Position numbers and translations under genes: made by a program
The notes under the pieces: model-generated
Told to the model about the DNA's origin: nothing
What the model saw: the letters and a program-made list of their open reading frames with translations, nothing else
Databases searched by the model: none
Shown here: one piece after another, positions 19,388 through 29,046 of the stretch
Numbering within the stretch: the first letter of the stretch is position 1
Layout: every line of letters begins with the position of its first letter
Source: DASYQD01 sp963837455
GTDB taxonomy: Bacteria > Acidobacteriota > Thermoanaerobaculia > Multivoradales > JAIOJS01
Direction of reading: 5' to 3'
Assembly: GCA_963837455.1 (NCBI GenBank)
Contig: CAWINM010000002.1
Location: 248,001-312,000 of the forward strand
Length of the DNA: 64,000 bases

Positions 19388-19864
19388 ATGCCGGTCATGG
19401 CCGCCCTGACACCCGAGGCGCCTGGCGAGCTCGTCCACCTGCTGCAGACGTCGATCTCGCCCATCGCCCTCATCTCCGGCGTCGGCCTCCTGCTGCTGTC
19501 GATGACCAACCGGCTGGCGCGGGTGATCGACCGCTCGCGCGCGCTCAGCGCCCAGCTGCGCCTTGCCGTCGATCCCGCGGCTGCCGCGCGCGACCGCACC
19601 CAGCTGACGGTGCTGGGCCGGCGGGCACGGCTGCTGTGGGCCTCCATCGCCACCGTCATGGTGACGGTCGTCTGCGCCTGCGCGATGGTGCTGTTGCTCA
19701 CCCTCATCAGCTTCCTCCACGTCGACCTGCGCCTCCCGGTGGTGGCGCTTTTTCTGGTCGCCGTGCTGGCGCTGCTGGTGGCGGCGATCCTCTTCTTCGC
19801 CGACGTGCTGCTCTCGCTGCGGGCGCTGCGCACCGAGATCGGGGATGCCTGGGTGGGGAGGTAG
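19388..19864 (+). CDS. DUF2721 family membrane protein
   Basis: About 158 residues. The N-terminal helix with ISPIALISGVGLLLLSMTNR followed by LARVIDRSR is the hallmark of DUF2721. Two more membrane helices follow (ASIATVMVTVVCACAMVLLL and VVALFLVAVLALLVAAILFF), and it ends SLRALRTEIGDAW. The protein sits in the inner membrane with a conserved cytoplasmic loop; no function is established for the family. An ATG at 19397 is an equally good start, nine bases downstream. The 184 bp before it are GC-rich with no gene seen. Confidence 0.85.
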   Translation: MPVMAALTPEAPGELVHLLQTSISPIALISGVGLLLLSMTNRLARVIDRSRALSAQLRLAVDPAAAARDRTQLTVLGRRARLLWASIATVMVTVVCACAMVLLLTLISFLHVDLRLPVVALFLVAVLALLVAAILFFADVLLSLRALRTEIGDAWVGR

Positions 19865-19999
19865 GGGAGGGCCGTGCGCGGGGCACGGCGCGGGCAGCCG
19901 GGATCGAGCGAGCGGCGCGGGGATGAATCCGCCGCCGGCCGGGGCGCGAACACAACGGTGCGGGGCGAGAATCCCCGTCGAGGCGATGGAGAACCCGAG

Positions 20000-20633
20000 A
20001 TGAAGAGAACGCTTGCGAAGGTGCTTCCCGCCCTCGCCCTGGCCGCCGTCTGGACCGTCGCCACCAGCTGTGGTGCCCGGGCGTCGGCGACAGCGCGGGC
20101 GTCGAGCAACGACGGTGCGGCCGCTGCCGCGGCCACGCCCGCCGCCGCTGCGGCGGCGGCTGGAAAGGAGCCTTGGAGGATGTTCCACAAGCCCAGTGAC
20201 GAGGAGCTGCGCGCGCAGCTCTCGAGCATGCAGTACGAGGTCACGCAGCAGTGCGGCACCGAGCCGCCCTTCCGCAACGAGTACTGGAACAACCACGAGC
20301 CGGGGATCTACGTCGACGTGGTGAGCGGCAAGGCGCTCTTCAGCTCGACCGACAAGTTCGAATCCGGCACCGGCTGGCCCAGCTTCGCCAAGCCGATCGA
20401 CACCGAGGCGGTCGAGTCGAAGCAGGACGACTCGCTCGGCATGGAGCGCACCGAGGTGCGCTCGAGCAAGACGCGACTCGCACCTCGGCCACGTGTTCGA
20501 CGACGGCGCCGCCGCCCACCGGGATGCGCTACTGCATCAACTCGGCCGCGCTGCGCTTCATCCCCGTCGCGACATGGAGACGGAAGGCTACGGCCAGTAC
20601 CTCAGGCTGTTCGAGCAGCCGGCGAAGAAGTAG
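20000..20633 (+). CDS. msrB: Peptide-methionine (R)-S-oxide reductase, lipoprotein form, three indels
   Basis: Starts MKRTLAKVLPALALAAVWTV followed by ATSC, a probable lipoprotein signal, then an Ala-rich linker and the MsrB domain (YEVTQQCGTEPPFRNEYW, ALFSSTDKFESGTGWPSF). Conserved sequence then shifts frame: HLGHVFDDG near 20475-20510, the resolving/catalytic RYCINSAALRFIPV at 20525-20570, and DMETEGYGQYLRLF to the stop at 20633. Net shifts of -2, +1 and -1 in GC repeats restore about 211 residues. The first zinc CxxC of many MsrBs is absent (VVSG instead). It would repair oxidised methionine in periplasmic or surface proteins. The indels look like consensus errors. Confidence 0.82.
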
Positions 20634-20659
20634 TCGCCGAGACGTAGCCGCTTGCGGGC

Positions 20660-20697
20660 GGCCGGGTGGCGGGCAGCGGCCCGCCCGCCTCCCGGCC
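20660..20697. terminator. Hairpin between convergent msrB and SdpI-like genes
   Basis: GGCCGGG (20660-20666) and GGCGGGC (20668-20674) face GCCCGCC (20079+600, i.e. 20679-20685) and TCCCGGCC (20690-20697), giving a long GC stem around AGCG. There is no clear U-tract on either strand, so termination is only suggested by the convergent position and stem strength. Confidence 0.35.
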
Positions 20698-21381
20698 TCA
20701 GCGGTCGCCGGGGCCGTGGAGCCGGCGCCAGACGGCGTAGCTGTAGACCGCGGCGGCCAGCGCGGCGCCGACGATCGGCAGCACCAGCACCCACACCATC
20801 CAGGCGGCGGGCAGGAACGCCGCCACCGCTCCTCCCGCCAACCCGCAGACGACGAAGAGCTTGCCGCCGAAGCGGTGGGTGGCGTCCCAGACGCGATCGT
20901 CCTCGAGCGTCCACGGGGTGCGGATGCCGGCCACCCAGTTGGGGCGCAGCCGCGGCAGCACCAGGCCGACGGCGGCGATGAGCAGGCCGACGCCGACCGG
21001 CAGCAGGCGACCGAGGGCGAGCGGGTGGCCGAGCTGGATGGCCGCCAAGAGCCCCTGCACGAGCAGGACGAAGGCGACGATGCCGGTGCAGAGCGCCACG
21101 TAGGCGCCGCGGAAGCTGACGTAGTTGGCGCGGCGGGGGTCGAGGCGCGGCAGGAAGGAGAACACCAGGGTCAGGAAGGTGGCGATGGCGGGAGGGAGGA
21201 GCGCCCCCTCGAGCGCCGAGCCGTAGCGGTCCACCTCTCCCTGGGCGTTCCAGTGCACAGGCACCCGAGCGGGCAGGATGAGGAGGAGCCAGGCGCCCAG
21301 CAGCCAGCTGATCGCCACCAGCAGCACTGCCCAGCGAAAGTCGCGCAGGCCGATGGCCGAGGGGTTCGACGCGGCGTTCAT
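20698..21381 (-). CDS. SdpI / DUF1648 family membrane protein
   Basis: A 227-residue protein. An N-terminal DUF1648 segment (LPARVPVHWNAQGEVDRYGS) sits between membrane helices. The C-terminal half carries the SdpI signature RPNWVAGIRTPWTLEDDRVW followed by DATHRFGGKLFVVCGL and two more helices. SdpI of Bacillus gives immunity to a secreted toxin, but most bacterial relatives lack a toxin partner and have no known role; no toxin gene is seen here. The start at 21381 is fixed by AAGGAG eight bases upstream. It is divergent from the M28 peptidase gene. Confidence 0.85.
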   Translation of the reverse strand: MNAASNPSAIGLRDFRWAVLLVAISWLLGAWLLLILPARVPVHWNAQGEVDRYGSALEGALLPPAIATFLTLVFSFLPRLDPRRANYVSFRGAYVALCTGIVAFVLLVQGLLAAIQLGHPLALGRLLPVGVGLLIAAVGLVLPRLRPNWVAGIRTPWTLEDDRVWDATHRFGGKLFVVCGLAGGAVAAFLPAAWMVWVLVLPIVGAALAAAVYSYAVWRRLHGPGDR

Positions 21382-21456
21382 GGAGGGTCTCCTTTTCGGC
21401 ACCGTACGCGCCAGCTGGTCGTCTGCTTCCCCGGCGCTGACGGTAAGATCCGCGCC

Positions 21457-23256
21457 GTGTCACCCGCGGGGTCGTCTCCGCCGAGCAGTGGTGGTTTTGG
21501 GTCGAGGGAGTTGGTCACCCTCGGCGAGCGGCGCGCGCGGCGCTCCGGTCGCGCCGTGGCGGCCGCGGTGGTCGCTCTCGCGGCCCTCTCGGGCGCGCTC
21601 GCGGCGCGGCGGCCGCGCGAGCTGCCGTCCGGGGACCCGCTGGCGGCACAGCGGCTGCAGGCGCACCTCGCCTTCCTTGCCGACGACCTGCTGGATGGGA
21701 GGTTCACCGGCACGCCGGGGCACGAGATCGCCGCCCGCTACGTGGCCGCCCAGCTGCGGCAGCTCGGGCTGCGACCGGCAGCCGGCAACTCCTATCTCCT
21801 GCCGGTGCCGCTGGTGGCGGCCGCCATCGACGGCGAGAGTGCCGCCTGCGAGATCGTCACCGGGAGCGCCCGCCAGCCGCTCGCCTGGCGGGATGGCTTC
21901 GTCGCCACCGGCAGCCCCGTCAGCGAGCAGAGCGAGGTGGAGGCGCCGGTGGTCTTCGTCGGCTACGGCATCGCCGCGCCAGAGCTCGGCTGGGACGACT
22001 ACGCCGGTCTCGACGTGCGGGGCAAGCTGGTGCTGGGGATGCGCGGTGGGCCGGAGAGCTTTCCGCACGACCAGCGTGCCTACCACGCGAGCACCGAGCG
22101 CAAGCGCGAGGTGGCCGCCGCCCACGGTGCCGTCGGCTACCTCACCTTCCGCAGCGCCAAGGATGCCACCAAGGTCCCCTGGGAACGGTTGGCCCGAAAT
22201 GCCGGCCGCCAACCGAGCATGATGTGGCTCGAGCGCGACGGCAGCCCCCACGGCGCCCTACCGGCCCTGCAGGCGTCCGCCATGCTCAGCGACAGCGGCG
22301 TGGCGGCCCTGCTCGCCGCCGCCGGCCGTGGCCTCGAGGCCACCGCGGAGGCCGCCGCGGCCCCTGGCAAGGGGTTCCCGCTCGGCGTCGCCGTGCGCCT
22401 CGCCTACCGCTCGAAGATCCACCGCCTGACAAGTCCCAACGTCGGCGCCGTGCTGCCCGGCGCCGACCCGGCGCTGGCCGGCCAGGTGGTGGTCGTCTCC
22501 GCCCATCTCGACCACCTCGGCGAGGGCGCCGCGGTCGAGGGCGACGCGATCTACAACGGCTTCTACGACAACGCCATGGGCTCGTCGCTGCTGCTCGAAA
22601 CGGCACGCGCCTTCGCCGGCGCCGCGCAGCGGCCGCGCCGCAGCGTGCTGTTCCTGGCGGTGACGGGGGAGGAGCGCGGCGAGCTCGGCTCGCAGCAGCT
22701 CGCCACCGAGCCGCCCCCCGGGCTGGGTCGGATCGTCGCCGACGTCAACCTCGACATGCCGCTCTTCCTCTATCCGGTCGCCGACCTGGTGGCGTTCGGC
22801 GCCGAGCACTCGACGCTGGCGGGTGCCGCCGAGCGCGCGGCGGCGGCCGCGGGGTTCGCGCTCTCTCCCGACCCCATCCCGGACGAGGTCATCTTCGTGC
22901 GCAGCGACCAGTACTCCTTCGTCCGGCGTGGCATCCCCGCCGTCTACTTGATGCCGGGCTTCCGCTCGCTCGACCCCGCGGTGAACGGCGAGGCCGCCTT
23001 CCGCGGCTTCCTGGCCACCCACTACCACCAGCCCAGCGACGACGCCTCGCTCCCCGTCGACTGGCCCTCGGCGGTGCGCTTCCTGCGCGCCAACGTGCTC
23101 CTCGCGCGCGAGATCGCCGACGCCGACGCGCCCCCGCACTGGCTGCCAGGCGACTTCTTCGGCGCCACCTTCGGCGGCGCGGCGGTGGCCGCCCCGGGAA
23201 CCGCGAGCGCCGTGCCGTCGCGCTCCGTGCCGGCCGTCCACCGGCTCCGTCGCTAG
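21457..23256 (+). CDS. Exported M28-family zinc aminopeptidase with PA domain
   Basis: About 599 residues from a GTG at 21457, the most plausible but not certain start; a TTG at 21511 is possible. A hydrophobic segment (AVAAAVVALAALSGALAA) is the secretion signal. AHLAFLADDLLDGRFTGTPG opens the domain, and a PA insert (VVFVGYGIAAPELGWDDYAG) is present. Zinc-site residues are seen in SAHLDHLG (His, Asp), YDNAMGSS (Asp), TGEERGELGS (Glu), VNLDMP (Asp) and HYHQPSDD (His). It should release N-terminal amino acids or process peptides outside the inner membrane. The upstream open frame has no matching sequence. The roughly 165 bp after the stop, before the convergent DUF5916 gene, shows nothing notable. 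Confidence 0.88.
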   Translation: MSPAGSSPPSSGGFGSRELVTLGERRARRSGRAVAAAVVALAALSGALAARRPRELPSGDPLAAQRLQAHLAFLADDLLDGRFTGTPGHEIAARYVAAQLRQLGLRPAAGNSYLLPVPLVAAAIDGESAACEIVTGSARQPLAWRDGFVATGSPVSEQSEVEAPVVFVGYGIAAPELGWDDYAGLDVRGKLVLGMRGGPESFPHDQRAYHASTERKREVAAAHGAVGYLTFRSAKDATKVPWERLARNAGRQPSMMWLERDGSPHGALPALQASAMLSDSGVAALLAAAGRGLEATAEAAAAPGKGFPLGVAVRLAYRSKIHRLTSPNVGAVLPGADPALAGQVVVVSAHLDHLGEGAAVEGDAIYNGFYDNAMGSSLLLETARAFAGAAQRPRRSVLFLAVTGEERGELGSQQLATEPPPGLGRIVADVNLDMPLFLYPVADLVAFGAEHSTLAGAAERAAAAAGFALSPDPIPDEVIFVRSDQYSFVRRGIPAVYLMPGFRSLDPAVNGEAAFRGFLATHYHQPSDDASLPVDWPSAVRFLRANVLLAREIADADAPPHWLPGDFFGATFGGAAVAAPGTASAVPSRSVPAVHRLRR

Positions 23257-23421
23257 GGCACCTGCCCCCGACGCAGCGCTTCGTGCTCCGTAAGCAAGAC
23301 GCCCTGAGGCGGGTGGCTCCGAGAGGCGGGCGCCCGCGACGCCTCGAGGCATCTCGCGTTGCGGTGGCAGCTGGTGGCGCCGCTTCGGCAGCCCCGCCGA
23401 GGGCCCCTCGATCCGGAGCGG

Positions 23422-25704
23422 CTACCGCTGGAAGGCGTAGGAGATCTTGAAGAAGCCCTGACGGTCGGCGGGCTGCAGGTCGCCGCTGCCGTCGAGCGCG
23501 CGGTTGTCCGCGTAGCCGACGAAGAGGACGGTCTGCCAGTTGAGCTTGTAGGCGAACACCGCCGAGCCGGCCAGGCCGCCGCTCTCGGCGCTGACGCTCG
23601 AGGGGTCGCGGTAGAGCGAGGGATCGCTCTTGGTGTCGACCCACTCGCCGATCAAGCGCACCCACGAGCGGGCGCTGAAAGTGTAGTTGGCGCGCAGGCG
23701 GGCGACCTCGGCGATGAAGAGGCGCCCGGAGCGGCCGTCCTCGGCGGTGACGTCGAGCACGCGCCGGCTGCCGGTGAGGGTGAGGAGGAGGTGGTCGGTG
23801 GGGCGGACGTCGCCCTGCACGGTGACGGTGTTGCCGTGACCGAGGCGATCGTTGGCGAAGTCGATCTGGTCGCCGAAGTTGCCCACCAGCGAGAGGTAGG
23901 AGAACACCTGCCCCGGGCTGAGCTGGATCGTGGGGTGGAGCTGCCGGTAGCGGAAGGTGTGCTCGATCGCCCGCGACTCCCCCATCTGCCCCTCGAGGCG
24001 GACGAAGGAGTTGAGGAGCGCGTCGAAGGCCACCGCCGGGCGGAAGCCCCAGTTGAGCAGGTGGCCGCTGGGGTCGTTGTCGCGCCAGCCGGCCCCCGAC
24101 AGCCGCAGCCGGGAGATCGGCCGGTCGACGGGGTGGAAGCTGTAGCCGAGCTCCTCGTACCCCTCGCTGTAGCCGACCTGGGGAAGGAAGCCGTTGTCGG
24201 CGCGGAACTCGTGGTCGAGCTTCTGCAGCTGCACGAAGTTGTCCCAGGTCCGCGTCTGGTGGCCCCAGGAGAGCAGACCCGCCCAGCCCGAGAGCAGGCG
24301 GCCGTCCCACTCTTCGGCGAGGTCCGGGCGATCGGGGGTCTGGCTGCGGCTGAGCAGCAGCTGCGCCGAGACGTTGTCCTGGTCGGTGGGGTGCCAGCGG
24401 AAATCGGGTCCGACGACGCGGTTGTAGGCGCCGCCGTCGACCTCGCGGCCGCTGTAGAGGACGCTCACGAACGAGCCCGGCTTGCCGAAGTCGCGCCGCC
24501 AGCGGCCGATCGCCACTTGCGAGTGGAAGTCCTGGTTGGCGAAGCTCGAGCCGTTGGTTCCCGGCAGGATGACGACGCCGCCCCCCTCGTCCTCGCCGAC
24601 CAGCAGCGTGTAGCTGCTCCTGCCGCGCTGGCCGGTGGTGCGCAGACCCCACTCGGGCTGGTTGATGCTGCGGGTGTAGACCGCCTGCAGCGGCGTCGAG
24701 AAGAGGTCGATCCCCTCCAGGAAGAAGGGTCGGCGCTCGGGGAAGAAGAGCGCGAAGCGCTCGTTGGCCGAGATCTGCGCCGCGTCGGACTCGATCTGCG
24801 AGAAGTCGGGATTGACGGTGCCGTCGAGCACCAGGTTGGGGTTGGGCAGCCACTTGACGTCGAGCCCGACCTCGCCGGTCGTGCCCTTGTTCTCGAGCGG
24901 GGTGCCGAGGTCGCCACTGGGCTGCGACGTGTGGTTGCCGGTGGCGAACGGCGCCACGACGAAGTGGCTCCCCGACGGCAGGCCGGCGAGGCCGACGAGC
25001 GGCCGCGTGTTGCAGATGAAGCAGTTGGCATCGCGCGGCAACCGCGAGGTGAACATCTGGTAGCGGAACTGGCGCGGCATGTTGCGGTAGAGCAGGATCC
25101 GCCACTGCGCCGGGTCGCTGTCTTCGTAGCGCAGGGAGGAGAACGGAATGCGGATTTCCAGGTTCCATCCCGACTCGGTGATGCGGCCGGCGCTGTCCCA
25201 GTAGAAGTCGGGGGAGTTGTCCTCGCCCGAGGCGTCGGAAGAGATGGCGTCGTACTGGATGCCGCGCGGGTTGGCGAGGAACATCTGCGCCGTCTTGCCG
25301 TCGTTTCGCGGGTCGACGATGACGCCGCCGTAGTCGGTGTAGCTGGGCACGAAGTCGTGGTCGCCAAAGGGGGCCTTGATCGCCTTCGGATCGGGATCCT
25401 GGAACTGGAAGGCGGCGTAGAAGAACTGGTCGTCGTAAGCGAGCCAGGCGACGTTCTTCACCTGCGGCTCGAGGTTGTCGCCGGGGTTGGTCTCCCACCA
25501 GGTGGTCACCTTCCCGGCCTGCTGCCACGCCGGGTCCGAGAGGTCGCCGTCGATGGTGATGGGGGTCTGGACTCGCTCGATGCGGATGGGGGGCAGCTCA
25601 CCCGACGACTGGGCCGGCGCCGGCAGCGCTCCCAGGATGCAAGCAACGAAGCCGACGAGCGCGGCGAACGCCACCGCGGCGCGGTCGCGGGTCTTGGAGC
25701 CCAT
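23422..25704 (-). CDS. DUF5916 outer-membrane protein with CBM9-like N-terminal domain
   Basis: A 760-residue exported protein. The signal peptide is at about 8-32 (AAVAFAALVGFVACILGALP). A CBM9-like beta-sandwich starts at ITIDGDLSDPAWQQAG and includes WLAYDDQFFYAAFQFQDP and GWNLEIRIPFSSLRY. It is followed by the DUF5916 barrel-like region with WLPNPNLVLDGTVNPDFSQI, ERFALFFPERRPFFLEG and many alternating aromatic strands, ending in the aromatic FFKISYAFQR expected of an outer-membrane barrel. Such proteins are common in Acidobacteriota and Bacteroidota; the role is unknown but a glycan- or peptide-related surface function is possible. The ATG at 25704 is used; the antisense-free upstream frame has no match. 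Confidence 0.87.
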   Translation of the reverse strand: MGSKTRDRAAVAFAALVGFVACILGALPAPAQSSGELPPIRIERVQTPITIDGDLSDPAWQQAGKVTTWWETNPGDNLEPQVKNVAWLAYDDQFFYAAFQFQDPDPKAIKAPFGDHDFVPSYTDYGGVIVDPRNDGKTAQMFLANPRGIQYDAISSDASGEDNSPDFYWDSAGRITESGWNLEIRIPFSSLRYEDSDPAQWRILLYRNMPRQFRYQMFTSRLPRDANCFICNTRPLVGLAGLPSGSHFVVAPFATGNHTSQPSGDLGTPLENKGTTGEVGLDVKWLPNPNLVLDGTVNPDFSQIESDAAQISANERFALFFPERRPFFLEGIDLFSTPLQAVYTRSINQPEWGLRTTGQRGRSSYTLLVGEDEGGGVVILPGTNGSSFANQDFHSQVAIGRWRRDFGKPGSFVSVLYSGREVDGGAYNRVVGPDFRWHPTDQDNVSAQLLLSRSQTPDRPDLAEEWDGRLLSGWAGLLSWGHQTRTWDNFVQLQKLDHEFRADNGFLPQVGYSEGYEELGYSFHPVDRPISRLRLSGAGWRDNDPSGHLLNWGFRPAVAFDALLNSFVRLEGQMGESRAIEHTFRYRQLHPTIQLSPGQVFSYLSLVGNFGDQIDFANDRLGHGNTVTVQGDVRPTDHLLLTLTGSRRVLDVTAEDGRSGRLFIAEVARLRANYTFSARSWVRLIGEWVDTKSDPSLYRDPSSVSAESGGLAGSAVFAYKLNWQTVLFVGYADNRALDGSGDLQPADRQGFFKISYAFQR

Positions 25705-25978
25705 GAAACCCCCGTTCTGTCCGTCCAGGGAGACATACGCGCGATGGCGCCGAAGGTTAGGGGGGCGGCGGGTGGCTGGGCTGAAGTGGCGCCCGTCCGT
25801 GCACAAGCGGTAGGCTCCCTCGCCGAGCGGGACGGCGCGCGCGCCACCAGGCGCGGCCTCGCGGTAGCCGCGCTGCAACCCTCGCGCCGGGGCCGCGTAA
25901 GCCGTCTCCGGGGCAGAGGAGGCGGGCGTTCGCGCCCTGCGCCTGCGAACGACCGACCACCGCCATCGGAGGCCCAGC

Positions 25979-27997
25979 ATGCCGCGACACAGCCCAGCCG
26001 CCCCAGCCATCGCCGTCGCCGCCGCCCTGCTCGCCACCGCACTGCCCGCCGCGGGCGCCCAGCCGCAGCGCTGGAGCGTGCGCATCATGAGCAACGAGGC
26101 CGGTTTCATGACCGTCGCGCGCGAGCCCGGCGGCGTGCTGCGCAGTCACTTCGAATTCAACGACCGTGGCCGCGGACCCAGCCTCGACAGCCGCCTGACG
26201 GTGGCCGCCGACGGCACGCTGGCCGCCGTTGCCACCGACGGCCACGAGTACCTCAAGGGCGCCGTCGCCGAGCGCTTCAGCCGCACGGGTGGCAAGGCGA
26301 GCTGGAAGAACCGTGGCGAGCAGGGAGAGAGCGCGAGTGCCGCGAGCGCGTTCTACGTCAGCTTCGACAGCACCCCCGTCGAGCTCGGCCTGCTGGCCGC
26401 CGCTGCCGCCAGGGCTCCAAGCCAGCGCCTGGCCCTGCTGCCGGCGGGGGAGGTGACGGCGGAGCGGGTCGGCGAGATCGAGGTGGCTGCCGCGGGCAAG
26501 CGACGCCGCGTCGTGCAGTGGGAGCTCGTTGGTCTCGGCTTCGAGCCGTCGACGGTATGGCTCGATCGCGACGGGGGCTTCTTCGGCATCACCAATGACT
26601 GGTCGACGATCCTGCCCGCCGGCTGGGAAGGGGTCGGTCCCCAGCTTCTCGTCGCCCAGCGGAAGACGGCCGACGCACGCCAGGCGGCGCTCGCCCACAC
26701 GCTGGCCCACCATCCGGCCTCCGGGCTCGCCTTCACCGGCGCCGGGCTGTTCGACGCCGAGAGCGGCGTGGTACGGCCGGGGATGACGCTGCTGGTGGTG
26801 GGGGAGCGCATCGCCGCGGTGGGGGCGGACGGCACGGTGGCGATCCCGGCGGGTGCGGAGGTGATCGACGCCCGCGGCAAGACCCTCATCCCCGGCCTCT
26901 GGGACATGCACCAGCACCTCAGCGACCTCGACGGCATCCTCGACCTCGCCGCCGGGGTGACCACCGGGCGCGACCTCGCCAACGACACCGAGTCGCTGCT
27001 GGCGCGCCGGAAGCGGTGGGCCGACGGTGAGACCATCGGCCCGCGGGTGGAGCTCGCCGGCATCATCGACGGGCCCGGTCCCTACGCCGGTCCCACCAAA
27101 GTGCTCGTCGACACCCCGGCGGCGGCCGAGGCGGCGGTGGACCACTACGCGGAGCTGGGGTACCAGCAGATCAAGATCTACAGCTCGGTCGACCCGGCGC
27201 TGGTGCCGGTGATCGCGCGTCGCGCGCATGCGCACCACCTGCGCGTCTCCGGGCACGTGCCGGCGAGGATGATCGCCGAGCAGGCGATCGCCGACGGCTA
27301 CGACGAGATCCAGCACGCCAACTTCCTGCTCCTCGACCTCTGGCCCGAGGTCACCGAGACGCGCACCCCGGCGCGCTTCACCGAGGTGGCCAAGCGCGCC
27401 GCCGACGTCGACCTCGATGGCCCCGCGGCACGGCGGCTCATCGACCTGATGCGCCGCCGCGACATCGTCAGCGACCCCACCCTCGGCGTCTTCGAAGGGA
27501 TGTTCACCGACCGCGCGGGGGAAGTCGGTGTGGGGTGGCAGGCGGTCGCCCGCCGCCTGCCGGTGCAGGTGCGTCGCGGCCTGCTCGCCGGTGGCCTGCC
27601 GGTGCCCGAGGGGATGGATGCCCGCTACCGCGCGGCGTTCCAGAAGATGCTCGACCTGGTGGCGGCGCTACACGCCGCCGGGGTGCGGATCGTCGCCGGC
27701 ACCGACGCGCTCGCCGGCTTCTCGCTCCATCGCGAGCTCGAGCTCTACGTCCAGGCGGGCATCCCCGCTCCCGAGGTGCTGCGCCTGGCGACGCTGGGAG
27801 CGGCAAGAGTGATGAGCAAGGACGCCGAGCGGGGCTCGCTCGTCCCCGGCAAGCTCGCCGACCTGGCGCTGGTGCCCGGCGACCCCACCCAGGACATCTC
27901 GGCGTTGCGCCGGATCGAGATGGTGGTCAAGGGGGGGACGGTCTACGATGCCGCGGCGCTCTACGCGGCGATCGGGGTGGCGCCGGCGATGCCCTGA
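25979..27997 (+). CDS. Exported amidohydrolase (imidazolonepropionase-like)
   Basis: A 672-residue protein. The signal peptide is about 1-27 (AIAVAAALLATALPAAGA). An N-terminal region of about 230 residues of beta-rich sequence precedes the amidohydrolase domain, which begins TGAGLFDAESGVVRPGMTLL. Metal ligands are DMHQHLSD (His-x-His), the later histidines in VSGHVPARM and IQHANFLL, and the Asp of VAGTDALAGFSLHRELE. The end (GSLVPGKLADLALVPGDP) closes the beta-sandwich. This architecture, a beta domain plus an exported amidohydrolase, is common in Acidobacteriota and is often annotated as a dipeptidase or imidazolonepropionase homologue; the substrate is unknown. The 274-bp gap to the divergent DUF5916 gene probably holds both promoters. 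Confidence 0.85.
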   Translation: MPRHSPAAPAIAVAAALLATALPAAGAQPQRWSVRIMSNEAGFMTVAREPGGVLRSHFEFNDRGRGPSLDSRLTVAADGTLAAVATDGHEYLKGAVAERFSRTGGKASWKNRGEQGESASAASAFYVSFDSTPVELGLLAAAAARAPSQRLALLPAGEVTAERVGEIEVAAAGKRRRVVQWELVGLGFEPSTVWLDRDGGFFGITNDWSTILPAGWEGVGPQLLVAQRKTADARQAALAHTLAHHPASGLAFTGAGLFDAESGVVRPGMTLLVVGERIAAVGADGTVAIPAGAEVIDARGKTLIPGLWDMHQHLSDLDGILDLAAGVTTGRDLANDTESLLARRKRWADGETIGPRVELAGIIDGPGPYAGPTKVLVDTPAAAEAAVDHYAELGYQQIKIYSSVDPALVPVIARRAHAHHLRVSGHVPARMIAEQAIADGYDEIQHANFLLLDLWPEVTETRTPARFTEVAKRAADVDLDGPAARRLIDLMRRRDIVSDPTLGVFEGMFTDRAGEVGVGWQAVARRLPVQVRRGLLAGGLPVPEGMDARYRAAFQKMLDLVAALHAAGVRIVAGTDALAGFSLHRELELYVQAGIPAPEVLRLATLGAARVMSKDAERGSLVPGKLADLALVPGDPTQDISALRRIEMVVKGGTVYDAAALYAAIGVAPAMP

Positions 27998-28137
27998 GCT
28001 CGGGGATTGTGTGGCGGCGGGTCGCAGCCGTTCGTCCAGGCAGGGGCGAGCCCTGGCGTCCGCCCCGTGTGCCGATCCGCCGGCCGCTGGGCCGCGGAGG
28101 GAGGGTTGGCCGGCGGGGCGCCCAGGCCCTGCCGCCG

Positions 28138-29046
28138 CTACTCCTTGAGGAGCTTGAGCGGCTGCGTCGAGCTGTACGGCCCGGGGGCGTCGGCGTCCTC
28201 CGCGGCGGCCGCCTCGATGGCCATCGCCCGACCGGCAGCCTCCCAGCCCTCGGCATAGATGCCGGCCCGAATGGGAAGGTAGCCGGGGTACGCCCGGCGG
28301 GCCTTCATCACCGCCTCGCGCTCGAGGGTGACCATGGCCAGGCGGTCGCTCGACTCGAGCAGCACGGAGCCGTCGGGGGCGGCGGCGAACGACGGGCCGC
28401 CGAACGGCACCCCCGCCTCGGGTCGCGGCCGTGTCACCGACAGCAGGTAGCAGCTGGCGGTGATGGCCGCAGCCCGCAGCACCAGCCGCCAACGCTCCCA
28501 GGTCGACGCCTCGGTGGCGCGCGGCCCGAGGATGGCGAGGGCGCCCTCCGCGGCCAGCGCGTGGACGAGCTCGGGGCGGTTGAGGTCGGAGCACAGCTGC
28601 AAGCCGACCGCGAAGCCGTCGAGCCAGGCCGGCTTGGGAAGGCGCTCCCCCGGCTCGTAGTGGGCCCGCTCCCAGAACCCCTCCTCGTGGGGCAGGTGGA
28701 GCTTGTCGTAGCCGATCAGCAGGTTGCCGTCGCGGCCGAAGAGCAGCGCGCGGTTGCGGCGGATCCCGCTGTCCTCGACGATGGCCCCACCGAGCAGCGC
28801 CACGCGGGAGGCGCGCGCCGCCGCCGCCATCGCCTGGTGCCGCGGCCCGGCCGGCGGCTCGGCGTCGTCGGGGTGGAGGCGGGAGCTGGCCGGCGACCAG
28901 GCCATGAGTGGCAGCTCGGGGAGGACGACGAGATTGGCTCCACGGCTGGCGGCCTCGGCGAGCGCCGCCGGCAGCTCGCGCTGCCACTGGGCGGGCTCGG
29001 GGAACACCTCGGACACCAGGGCTACAGCAAGGCGATCTTGGGGCAT
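28138..29046 (-). CDS. Carbon-nitrogen hydrolase (nitrilase superfamily)
   Basis: A 302-residue enzyme with the Glu-Lys-Cys triad: Glu in VVLPELPLMAW, Lys in YDKLHLPHEEGFWE and Cys in GLQLCSDLNRPE. The fold begins LAVALVSEVFPEPAQWQREL. Superfamily members hydrolyse amides or nitriles in the cytosol; the Glu after DKLHLP (HEEGFWE) is found in amidase and carbamoylase types. The ATG at 29046 was preferred to the ATG at 29082 because the extra 12 codons precede the first beta strand and match nothing. A 140-bp convergent gap separates it from the amidohydrolase. Confidence 0.85.
   Translation of the reverse strand: MPQDRLAVALVSEVFPEPAQWQRELPAALAEAASRGANLVVLPELPLMAWSPASSRLHPDDAEPPAGPRHQAMAAAARASRVALLGGAIVEDSGIRRNRALLFGRDGNLLIGYDKLHLPHEEGFWERAHYEPGERLPKPAWLDGFAVGLQLCSDLNRPELVHALAAEGALAILGPRATEASTWERWRLVLRAAAITASCYLLSVTRPRPEAGVPFGGPSFAAAPDGSVLLESSDRLAMVTLEREAVMKARRAYPGYLPIRAGIYAEGWEAAGRAMAIEAAAAEDADAPGPYSSTQPLKLLKE

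Noticed and set aside
20698..21381. SdpI-like protein as part of a toxin-immunity pair
   Set aside because: No secreted-toxin or maturation gene is adjacent; most SdpI relatives occur without toxins.
28000..28137. Convergent gap searched for a terminator or small RNA
   Set aside because: Only weak GC hairpins without U-tracts were seen.
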